NCBI GenBank assembly: GCA_035315685.1
Contig: DATFXR010000396.1
Location: 1 to 7,752, forward strand
DNA from: QHWK01 sp035315685
GTDB taxonomy: Bacteria > Acidobacteriota > Vicinamibacteria > Vicinamibacterales > CAVVIG01
Reading direction: 5' to 3'
Length of the DNA: 7,752 nucleotides
Below are positions 1 through 5,340 of the stretch, in pieces. Every line of letters starts with the position of its first letter. Positions within the stretch are counted from its first letter, which is position 1. Both the position numbers and the translations under genes were made by a program. The notes beneath the pieces are model-generated. The model did no database searches and was not told where the DNA came from. It saw nothing but the letters and a program-made list of their open reading frames with translations.

Positions 1-1
1 C

Positions 2-1948
2 TTCATCGCGCACAGCCACAACGCGATTGGCCGCTTCTACGAGGTGCAGAGCTACGGTCCCGATCCGTACGAAGTGCGGCCGGGTCCGACGACGACGAGC
101 AAGGAGTGGTTCCGGCCGAATCCGCCGCTCGCGCAAATCAAATGGGGACCGCGCAACAACACGAATATCCAGGAGTCGGCGCTGCTCTTCGCGCTCAGCC
201 ACGTCGCGAAGAACAAGGACCTGTATCTCGAGAACTACTGGTTGAAGAACAAGCGCGCGGTCGACAAGGGTCGCAACGGACCAACCTACGCATGGGTGAT
301 TCCGGCGGCGCAGCGGCGCAAGGCCGATGCGGCCGACGCGGTCAACGAGCTGCGCAGACAGGGGCTCGAAATCTCGCGCGCCACGTCGCCGTTCAAGACC
401 GGAAGCGTCGAGGTCAGGGCCGGCGACTACGTGATCCGCGGCGATCAGCCGTTCCGCACGCTCGCCGACATGTACTTCTCGGTGCAGAACTACGCGCCGC
501 AGAATCCGTCGCCGTATGACGACACCGGCTGGACGTTCCAGTACATGCGCGACATCAAGGTGCTGCCGGTGTCGGAGAAAAGCGTTCTCGATCAGCAGAT
601 GGCGCGGCTGACCACCGACGCGAAGGCGCCGGGCGGCATCGAGGGCAGCGGCGCCGTCCTGGTCGTCGATCACACGGCTGACAACAATCTGGTGACGTTC
701 CGCTTCAAGAACAGGGACGTGAAGATGCTGGCGGCCGAGGAGGATTTCGAGCTCGCGGGGCACACGTTCCGCGCCGGATCGATCGTCGTGCCGAACGCCG
801 ACCGCGCGAGGCTCGAACCGGTGCTCGAGAATCTCGGACTGTCGGCCTGGGCGGTCGCGGCCGCGCCGAACGTGAAGACGCACGATCTCGACGTGCCGCG
901 CATCGGCTACGTGCACAGCTGGACGCGTACGCAGGACGAAGGCTGGTGGCGCGCGGCCCTCGACACCTTCGGCGTGCCCTACACCTACTTCGCCGATCAG
1001 AAGCTGCGCGACGGCAACCTGCGCGCGAAATACGACGTGATCATCTTCCCGCATGTCGGCGGCAGCGCCGTCTCGCAGGTGAACGGGATGGCGAAGACCG
1101 GCAGCGCCCCGTTGCCGTACAGGAAGACGGCGGAGTTTCCGAACCTCGCATACGTGGACTCGAGTGACGACATCCGCGGCGGGATGGGGATCGAGGGGCT
1201 CGCGGAGCTCGCCAAGTTCGTGCAGGAGGGCGGCACGCTGATCACGGAAGGATCGACCGCGACGATCTTTCCGGAGTATGGCATCACGACCGGTGTCACC
1301 GTCGAGGAGCCGGCGCAGCTGTTCGTGCGAGGGTCGATCCTGCGGGCGAAGATCGCCGACACGAAGAGTCCGATCACCTACGGCTACGAGAGCGCCGATT
1401 TGCCGGTCTATTTCAACCAGTCGCCGGTCTTGAACGCCGCCGGCGGTGGCTTTGGCGGCTTCGGTGGCTTCGGCGGACGCGGCGGCGCGCCGGGTACGAA
1501 CCCGAACGGCGGCATTGGTCAGAACGTCACACCGAACGCCCTGCCGCTGCGGATTCAACCGCTCGACGCAGACGCAAACGCGCCCCCGGCCGGTCGGACC
1601 GAGCGGCCGAGCGCCGACGACACGGCGCAGCTTCGGCAGATGGCGCAGCAGTTCGGCATCGCGATCGACGGCACGCGTCCGCGCGTGGTGATGCAGTTTT
1701 CCGGCAACGCCAACGATCTGCTGCTGTCCGGCACGCTGCTGAACGGTCAGCTCCTCGCGAACCGCGCCGCCGCACTCGATCATCCGCTCGGCAAGGGGCA
1801 CGTCGTGATGTTCGCGATTCGTCCGTTCTGGCGCTGGCAGACGCAGGGAACCTACACCCTCGGCTTCAACACGATCCTGAACTGGAACGATCTCGACGCA
1901 GGCAAGGCCGCGCCCGGGGCGCGGACGACGACGTCGCCGCAACCCTGA
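2..1948 (+). CDS. M14-type zinc carboxypeptidase-like protein, C-terminal part (5' truncated by window)
   Basis: The reading frame is open from the window edge, so the start and most of the M14 catalytic domain are missing; 648 residues are visible, ending in TGA. It opens with HSHNAIGRFYE and continues into the RPNPPL / ESALLFALSHVA / PYDDTGW segments that I recognise from large (about 900-1000 aa) secreted M14-family proteins of Acidobacteriota and Bacteroidota. From about visible residue 298 (RIGYVHSW) to 470 the sequence looks like the class-I glutamine-amidotransferase-like fold that follows the peptidase domain in these proteins. A Gly/Phe-rich insert lies near residues 481-500, and the C-terminus (GKGHVVMFAIRPFWRWQTQG) closes that fold. 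The zinc ligands are outside the window, so catalytic competence cannot be judged. By family it should be exported and act on peptides. The next gene follows on the same strand after 165 nt, so co-transcription is possible but not shown. Family assignment is from remembered sequence features. Confidence 0.85.
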   Translation, partial: FIAHSHNAIGRFYEVQSYGPDPYEVRPGPTTTSKEWFRPNPPLAQIKWGPRNNTNIQESALLFALSHVAKNKDLYLENYWLKNKRAVDKGRNGPTYAWVIPAAQRRKADAADAVNELRRQGLEISRATSPFKTGSVEVRAGDYVIRGDQPFRTLADMYFSVQNYAPQNPSPYDDTGWTFQYMRDIKVLPVSEKSVLDQQMARLTTDAKAPGGIEGSGAVLVVDHTADNNLVTFRFKNRDVKMLAAEEDFELAGHTFRAGSIVVPNADRARLEPVLENLGLSAWAVAAAPNVKTHDLDVPRIGYVHSWTRTQDEGWWRAALDTFGVPYTYFADQKLRDGNLRAKYDVIIFPHVGGSAVSQVNGMAKTGSAPLPYRKTAEFPNLAYVDSSDDIRGGMGIEGLAELAKFVQEGGTLITEGSTATIFPEYGITTGVTVEEPAQLFVRGSILRAKIADTKSPITYGYESADLPVYFNQSPVLNAAGGGFGGFGGFGGRGGAPGTNPNGGIGQNVTPNALPLRIQPLDADANAPPAGRTERPSADDTAQLRQMAQQFGIAIDGTRPRVVMQFSGNANDLLLSGTLLNGQLLANRAAALDHPLGKGHVVMFAIRPFWRWQTQGTYTLGFNTILNWNDLDAGKAAPGARTTTSPQP

Positions 1949-1963
1949 GTGACCCACGGTCCT

Positions 1964-2073
1964 GGGGGCTGGGGCTGGAGGCTGGGGACTGGGGCTGGGG
2001 GCTGGCTACATTCGAGTCTTGGCCGCTGAATTCGCGCGTGACAGCTAGCCCCGAGTCCCCAGCCCCGAGCCCC
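1964..2073. repeat. G-rich / C-rich imperfect inverted repeat in leader
   Basis: Just after the M14 stop codon there are five runs of four or five G (1964-1968, 1971-1974, 1984-1987, 1991-1994, 1997-2001), separated by short CT- or ACT-containing spacers. About 45 nt further on, C-runs (2049-2052, 2057-2060, 2063-2066, 2070-2073) form the complement. GGCTGGGGACT (1980-1990) pairs exactly with 2054-2064, GGGGCT (1991-1996) with 2047-2052, and GGGGCT (1971-1976) with 2068-2073. The top strand fits a G-quadruplex pattern. There is no T-tract, so it is not a classical intrinsic terminator. It resembles low-complexity GGGGCTGGGGACT repeats that I recall from acidobacterial intergenic DNA; that link is recollection only. 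Confidence 0.75.
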
Positions 2074-2088
2074 AAGGCGCGCGCGAAT
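2030..2088 (+). promoter_or_regulatory. Possible structured leader (interlocking stems) before the CocE gene
   Basis: ATTCGCGCG (2030-2038) is an exact reverse complement of CGCGCGAAT (2080-2088). Its left arm lies in the loop of the G-rich/C-rich inverted repeat and its right arm lies beyond that repeat. The two stems therefore interlock, either as a pseudoknot or as alternatives. The right arm ends 13 nt before the Shine-Dalgarno sequence at 2102-2109. Whether this DNA is transcribed as the leader of the hydrolase gene is unknown, and no convincing promoter was found in the spacer. Any regulatory role is inference. Confidence 0.3.
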
Positions 2089-2101
2089 GGCTGCGCAGCT
2101 C

Positions 2102-2109
2102 GAAGGAGG
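2102..2109 (+). promoter_or_regulatory. Shine-Dalgarno sequence for the CocE gene
   Basis: GAAGGAGG lies four bases before the ATG at 2114. It favours that start over the in-frame ATG at 2087, which has no comparable site, and over the downstream GTG at 2207. Confidence 0.8.
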
Positions 2110-2113
2110 CTCG

Positions 2114-4024
2114 ATGATCTATTTCCACTCGTCGGGATCCGCCACGAAGCCACGAAAACACGACGACAGCTCTGGACGAAGATCTCTTTCGTGCCTTCGT
2201 GTCTTCGTGGCGGCTGCAATCGTCACTGCGTGGGTGCCGCGGACGCCGGCGCAGGCGGCGTACGACGTCAAAGCGCACTACGTCAAGCGCGAGGTGTCGA
2301 TTCCGATGCGTGACGGCGTGAAGCTCTTCACGATCATCTACTCGCCGAAGAGCACCGCGGAGCGGTATCCGATCCTGCTGACGCGAACGGCGTACGGCAT
2401 CGGCCCGTACGGCGTGGACAACTACCGCGCCGGCGTCGGGCCGAACGATGAGTTCGCGAAGGAGGGCTACATCTTCGTCTATCAGGACACGCGTGGAAAG
2501 TTCAAGTCGGAAGGCGAGTTCATTCATCACGTCCCCTACGTGAAGGGCTCGTCGAAGCCGAACGAGAGCACCGACACGTGGGACACGATCGACTGGCTCG
2601 TGAAGAACGTCGCGAACAACAACGGCCGCGTCGGCCAGTGGGGCATCTCATGGGACGGCTGGGAAGTCTCGCAGGGGATGATCGACGCGCATCCCGCGCT
2701 GAAGGCGTCGTCTCCACAGGCGCCACCGCAGGACCAGTTTCTCGGCGACGACTATCACTCGGGCGGCGCCTACCAGATGATGTACGGCTTCAACTGGATG
2801 TCGACCAACGCCCGGGCGCGCGTCGCGCCGAACGAGCGCGACACCGAGCGCTTCGACTATGGCACCCCCGACGGCTACCGCTTCTTCCTCGAGATGGGCG
2901 CCGCCGCCAACGCGCTGAAGTATTTCGCGGATGACGTGCCGACCTACGCCGATCACATGGCGCACGGCACCTACGACGACTACTGGCAGGCGCGCAACGT
3001 GCCGAAGGATCTCGAGCACATCGATCACCCCGTGCTGATCGTCGCCGCCTGGTTCGACGCGCAGGATTTCTACGGTCCGTTCCGGATGTATCGCGCGCTC
3101 AAAGAGAAAAACCCCGCCAACCAGACGACGCTCGCCGTCGGGCCGTGGCTGCACGGCGGCTGGGCGCGAGGTGATGGCGACACGCTGGGACAGATCGCGT
3201 TCGGCTCGAAGACCGCGGAGTACTACCGCACGACGATCGAGCTGCCGTTCTTCAACTTCTACCTCAAGGACAAGGGCCGGCTGAATCTCGCTGAGGCAAT
3301 CGTGTTCGAGACCGGCCGTAACCGCTGGCACAGCTATCCGCAATGGCCGCCCTCGGGAGTGAGGAAGCGGAACATGTACCTGCAGGCAGCGAACGGTCTG
3401 TCGTTTGCCGAGCCCGTGGATCGCAGCGCCCAGGCGTCCGACGAGTACGTCAGCGATCCGGGGAAACCGGTGCCGTACACGGCCGAGATCAGGACCACCG
3501 AAGGGCACCTGTTCATGGTCGAGGATCAACGGTTCGTCTGGAACCGGCCCGACGTCCTCGTGTATCAGACTCCGCCGCTCACGGAAGACCTGACGATTGC
3601 CGGGCCGATCGACGTGACACTGAACGTGTCGACCACCGGCACCGACGGCGACTGGGTCGTGAAGGTGATCGACGTCTATCCGGGAAATCTCCCGGCGCCG
3701 ATGGGCCATTTCCAGATGCTGCTCGCCGGCGACATCATGCGCGCCAAGTTCCGCAACAGCATGACCACACCGGAACCGATGACACCGAACGATCCGGCGA
3801 AGCTCACCTTCACAGTCGGCGACAGATACCACACCTTCCTGCGAGGACACCGCGTGATGGTGCAGGTGCAGAGCTCGTGGTTTCCGATGTTCGATCGCAA
3901 TCCCCAGACTTTCGTCGACATCTATCACGCGAACGACGCCGATTACAGGAAGGCGACGCACAAGGTCTACCGTTCAGCGTCATTGCCATCGTTCGTGACG
4001 CTCCCGGTCCTCGACGCCCGGTGA
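2114..4024 (+). CDS. Secreted CocE/NonD-family hydrolase (S15 type, alpha-amino-acid ester hydrolase-like)
   Basis: A 636-residue serine hydrolase of the X-Pro dipeptidyl-peptidase S15/CocE superfamily, which cleaves acyl, ester or amide bonds of small substrates. Residues 1-48 form a signal peptide: a long basic n-region, hydrophobic VFVAAAIVTAWV, and a likely cut at AQA|AYDV. The alpha/beta-hydrolase domain follows (about 55-360), with the nucleophile in GISWDG (Ser179), the acid in AWFDAQD (Asp315) and the histidine in GPWLHGG (His347). The 32-residue Asp-His spacing equals that remembered for alpha-amino-acid ester hydrolases. TRGKFKSEGEF, DTWDTIDWLV and LGDDYHSGGAYQ also resemble those enzymes. 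The C-terminal part (about 400-636) fits the family's beta jelly-roll domain, with TIAGPIDVTLNVSTTGTDGDW and LRGHRVMVQVQSSWFP. It should act in the periplasm or outside the cell. The true substrate is unknown; a cocaine-esterase-like, glutaryl-acylase-like or dipeptide-ester activity are all possible. A palindromic repeat encodes part of the signal peptide. Confidence 0.93.
   Translation: MIYFHSSGSATKPRKHDDSSGRRSLSCLRVFVAAAIVTAWVPRTPAQAAYDVKAHYVKREVSIPMRDGVKLFTIIYSPKSTAERYPILLTRTAYGIGPYGVDNYRAGVGPNDEFAKEGYIFVYQDTRGKFKSEGEFIHHVPYVKGSSKPNESTDTWDTIDWLVKNVANNNGRVGQWGISWDGWEVSQGMIDAHPALKASSPQAPPQDQFLGDDYHSGGAYQMMYGFNWMSTNARARVAPNERDTERFDYGTPDGYRFFLEMGAAANALKYFADDVPTYADHMAHGTYDDYWQARNVPKDLEHIDHPVLIVAAWFDAQDFYGPFRMYRALKEKNPANQTTLAVGPWLHGGWARGDGDTLGQIAFGSKTAEYYRTTIELPFFNFYLKDKGRLNLAEAIVFETGRNRWHSYPQWPPSGVRKRNMYLQAANGLSFAEPVDRSAQASDEYVSDPGKPVPYTAEIRTTEGHLFMVEDQRFVWNRPDVLVYQTPPLTEDLTIAGPIDVTLNVSTTGTDGDWVVKVIDVYPGNLPAPMGHFQMLLAGDIMRAKFRNSMTTPEPMTPNDPAKLTFTVGDRYHTFLRGHRVMVQVQSSWFPMFDRNPQTFVDIYHANDADYRKATHKVYRSASLPSFVTLPVLDAR
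2139..2213. repeat. Palindromic 'CTTCGTG' repeat inside the 5' end of the CocE gene
   Basis: The 25-nt arms 2139-2163 and 2189-2213 are reverse complements at 22 of 25 positions and are separated by 25 nt. Each arm is built from degenerate CACGAAG/CTTCGTG units; the right arm contains TTCGTGCCTTCGTGTCTTCG. This motif is familiar to me as a dispersed intergenic repeat of Acidobacteriota, Verrucomicrobiota and similar genomes, but I cannot search for other copies. Unusually, the whole element lies within a coding region, in frame, between the start codon and the signal-peptide cleavage site. Confidence 0.85.
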
Positions 4025-4041
4025 GAACCACGCTCGGTTGA

Positions 4042-4095
4042 AGTCGTCGCGCTACGTCCCCCGACGACTCCGGTAATGTCCGGCTTCAGCCGGAC
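4042..4095. repeat. Two tandem hairpins downstream of the CocE gene
   Basis: AGTCGTCG (4042-4049) pairs perfectly with 4062-4069 across a 12-nt loop. Nine bases later GTCCGGC (4078-4084) pairs perfectly with 4089-4095 around TTCA. They start 17 nt after the CocE stop. Neither is followed by a T-run, so they could stabilise the mRNA 3' end but are not a standard intrinsic terminator. Read on the minus strand, the second hairpin and its flanks encode GPAEAGHYRSRR, a phrase I recall from spurious ORFs across Vicinamibacterales. This suggests a dispersed repeat unit. Confidence 0.65.
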
Positions 4096-4101
4096 CGTGC
4101 A

Positions 4102-4178
4102 ATGGCGTTCGCGCGCAGAGTTCACAGAGAGTTTTTCTGTACAAAAACAAACTCTGCGGTCTCTGCGTTTCCGCGGTT
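4102..4178. repeat. Palindromic 'CTCTGCG/TGTACA' repeat, copy 1
   Basis: The element has degenerate CGCAGAG..CAGAG units on the left (from 4114), a centre TTTTTCTGTACAAAAA (4132-4147), and a right arm with GCGGTCTCTGCGTT (4156-4169) and CCGCGGTT (4171-4178). It aligns in the same orientation with the copy at 4926-5003: 4111-4142 matches 4935-4967 at 26 of 32 aligned positions with one gap, and the right arm shares an exact 14-mer. The outer left arm is decayed. The element lies in the spacer upstream of the oxidoreductase gene. There is no ORF of its own and no transposase nearby. Confidence 0.85.
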
Positions 4179-4240
4179 TTGCGTTCGCCTCCCCAAATGG
4201 GTTGTGAAAACGTCATACGGCTCGACACATACTGTCGCGC

Positions 4241-4888
4241 ATGACACGAATCGGTGTGATCGGATCGGGCGTGGTCGGCCAGACGCTCGCAAGCGGCCTG
4301 AAGAAACACGGCTACGACGTGCGAATTGCGAGCCGCACGCCGGGCAAGCTGGCCGAGTTCTCGGCGAAGAGCGGGATTCAGGCCGGCACGCCCGTTGACG
4401 TGGCTGCGTGGGCTGAAGGAGCGGTACTCTCGGTGAAAGGCCACGCCGCCGAGCAGGCCATCCGCGATGCCGGTCCGGCGAACCTGCGAGACAAGCCCGT
4501 GATCGACACGACCAATCCGATTGCAGAAGCACCGCCAGAAGACGGCGTCGTCAGGTTCTTCACCTCACCGAACGACTCTCTGACGGAGCAGCTGCAGGCG
4601 GCGTTTCCCGCCATCCACTTCGTCAAGGCGTTCAACAGCGTCGGCAGTGCGCTGATGGTGAACCCGTCGTTTCCGGGTGGCACGCGGCCGACGATGTTCT
4701 ACTGCGGCAACGATGCGGGCGCCAAAGCGATCGTTGCGAGGATCATCGATCAGTTCGGCTGGGACGGCGCGGACATGGGCACGGTGAAAGCGGCCCGCGC
4801 GATCGAGCCGCTCTGCCAGCTGTGGTGCATCCTGGGATTCCGGGAGAACGCGTGGACGAACCACGCGTTCCACCTGCTGAAGCGCTAA
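4241..4888 (+). CDS. NADPH-binding Rossmann oxidoreductase, F420-reductase-like family
   Basis: A 215-residue soluble protein with an N-terminal dinucleotide-binding Rossmann fold: GVIGSGVVG, with the glycine motif Gly8/Gly10/Gly13, starts the first beta strand. At the end of the second strand, SRT (Ser31-Arg32-Thr33) is the kind of basic site that binds the 2'-phosphate of NADP(H). DTTNP (89-93) and VKAFNSVG (128-135) are typical of the family called NADPH-dependent F420 reductase (F420_oxidored Pfam family), where VKAFN lies near the active site. The length suits a single-domain member. Whether it uses coenzyme F420 is unknown; many members in non-F420 organisms have other or undefined roles. 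No Shine-Dalgarno sequence precedes the ATG at 4241. A CATACT (4228-4233) seven bases upstream could make the transcript leaderless, but this is weak. The gene is flanked on both sides by copies of one palindromic repeat. Confidence 0.88.
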   Translation: MTRIGVIGSGVVGQTLASGLKKHGYDVRIASRTPGKLAEFSAKSGIQAGTPVDVAAWAEGAVLSVKGHAAEQAIRDAGPANLRDKPVIDTTNPIAEAPPEDGVVRFFTSPNDSLTEQLQAAFPAIHFVKAFNSVGSALMVNPSFPGGTRPTMFYCGNDAGAKAIVARIIDQFGWDGADMGTVKAARAIEPLCQLWCILGFRENAWTNHAFHLLKR

Positions 4889-4891
4889 ATG

Positions 4892-4907
4892 CGCGGCCTG
4901 AGCCGCG
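4892..4907 (+). other. Short GC hairpin just after the oxidoreductase stop codon
   Basis: CGCGGC (4892-4897) pairs with GCCGCG (4902-4907) around CTGA, starting four bases after TAA. There is no T-run behind it, so terminator activity is doubtful. It might act with the larger repeat hairpin that follows. Confidence 0.35.
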
Positions 4908-4925
4908 GTCGCCAGATCAGAGCGA

Positions 4926-5003
4926 AACCGCGGAGCACGCGGAGCCCGCAGAGAATTTCTTCTGTACAGAAAAGACGCGGCGGTCTCTGCGTTCTCCGCG
5001 GTT
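4926..5003. repeat. Palindromic 'CTCTGCG/TGTACA' repeat, copy 2
   Basis: The 24-nt arms 4926-4949 and 4980-5003 are complementary at 21 of 24 positions, bounded by AACCGCGGAG and CTCCGCGGTT. The centre carries a perfect 12-bp palindrome, TTCTGTACAGAA (4960-4971). It is the better preserved of two copies in the window (the other is 4102-4178), in the same orientation. It sits between two convergent genes, ending nine bases before the old C-terminal stop codon of the FN3 remnant. A hairpin there could end transcription from both sides, although no T-tract is present. Confidence 0.88.
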
Positions 5004-5012
5004 AAAGGCGTA

Positions 5013-5340
5013 TTACGGAACGAAGAGCAGCGTTTCGGTCGACGCCGGCCCGGTGCCGCACCCGTTCCGGCCGCGCATGCGGACGTAGTACGTGCCGTGG
5101 CCGACGCCCGACGCGACATAAGCCGTGGCCGGCGATCCTAGATCGCTGTTCGCGAGGTTGCTCAGGCCGGGCACCGAACCTGCTTCGACGCGTACGAAGT
5201 CGGGCTGCCGGCGGCGGCGTTCCAGCGGAGCGTCACCGTCGAGCGGCTGACCGACGTCGCGAATCCGCTCGGCGCATGTGACAATGAGAACGCATCTGGC
5301 GGTTGCAACAGATGCGTCCTCACGAATGCGCACGGCTGCG
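5013..5340 (-). pseudogene. Broken third fibronectin type III domain (former C-terminus of the matrixin)
   Basis: Downstream of the matrixin's TAG, the minus strand still encodes most of a third FN3 domain, but in two frames. APSGFATS and STVTLRWNAAAGSPTSYA are in one frame. EAGSVPGLSNL, YVASGVGHGTYYVRMRGRNG and the terminal TLLFVP-TAA (stop at 5013-5015) are in the next. These align with the intact second domain (SLAWNPSAGATTYAIEAG; GVGAGTYFVRLRARNACG). The switch is pinpointed: the intact copy reads GCGATCGAAGC, whereas here the sequence is GCGTCGAAGC, so one base is missing between 5188 and 5189. Upstream, a TAG codon and a palindromic insertion at 5272-5332 separate it from domain two. 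I infer that the protease once had three FN3 domains and ended at 5013. Sequence error is an alternative explanation for the one-base loss. Confidence 0.8.
5272..5332. repeat. Palindrome with 5-bp flanking direct repeats, possible small insertion
   Basis: GAGAACGCATCTG (5286-5298) pairs with CAGATGCGTCCTC (5309-5321) as 13 bp with one mismatch or G-U pair and a 10-nt loop. Outer GTGA (5278-5281) and TCAC (5320-5323) can also pair. The segment is bounded by GCGCA at 5272-5276 and again at 5328-5332, 56 nt apart. Removing one 56-nt period puts the matrixin frame directly into the frame of the first half of the third FN3 domain. The segment is less GC-rich than its surroundings. This fits a small insertion, but GCGCA repeats are common in GC-rich DNA. 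Confidence 0.5.

Noticed and set aside
2087..2113. Upstream ATG at 2087 as the CocE start
   Set aside because: It adds only MAAQLEGGS, has no Shine-Dalgarno sequence, and would translate the GAAGGAGG that fits the ATG at 2114.
2648..3961. Long open frame (437 codons) on the minus strand opposite the CocE gene
   Set aside because: Its His/Arg/Val-rich translation has no recognisable domain and mirrors GC-rich codon bias of the well-supported plus-strand gene. It is a shadow frame.
3343..4041. 232-codon plus-strand frame overlapping the 3' part of the CocE gene
   Set aside because: Arg/Gly/Asp-rich shadow in another frame. The overlapping CocE C-terminal domain is intact and family-like.
4078..4140. 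Intrinsic terminator formed by the GTCCGGC hairpin and the TTTTT at 4132-4136
   Set aside because: The T-run is 36 bases past the stem and belongs to the centre of a separate repeat element.
4102..5003. CRISPR-like array from the repeated CTCTGCG elements
   Set aside because: Only two copies, about 820 nt apart, with a protein-coding gene between them and internal palindromic arms; no spacers and no cas genes.
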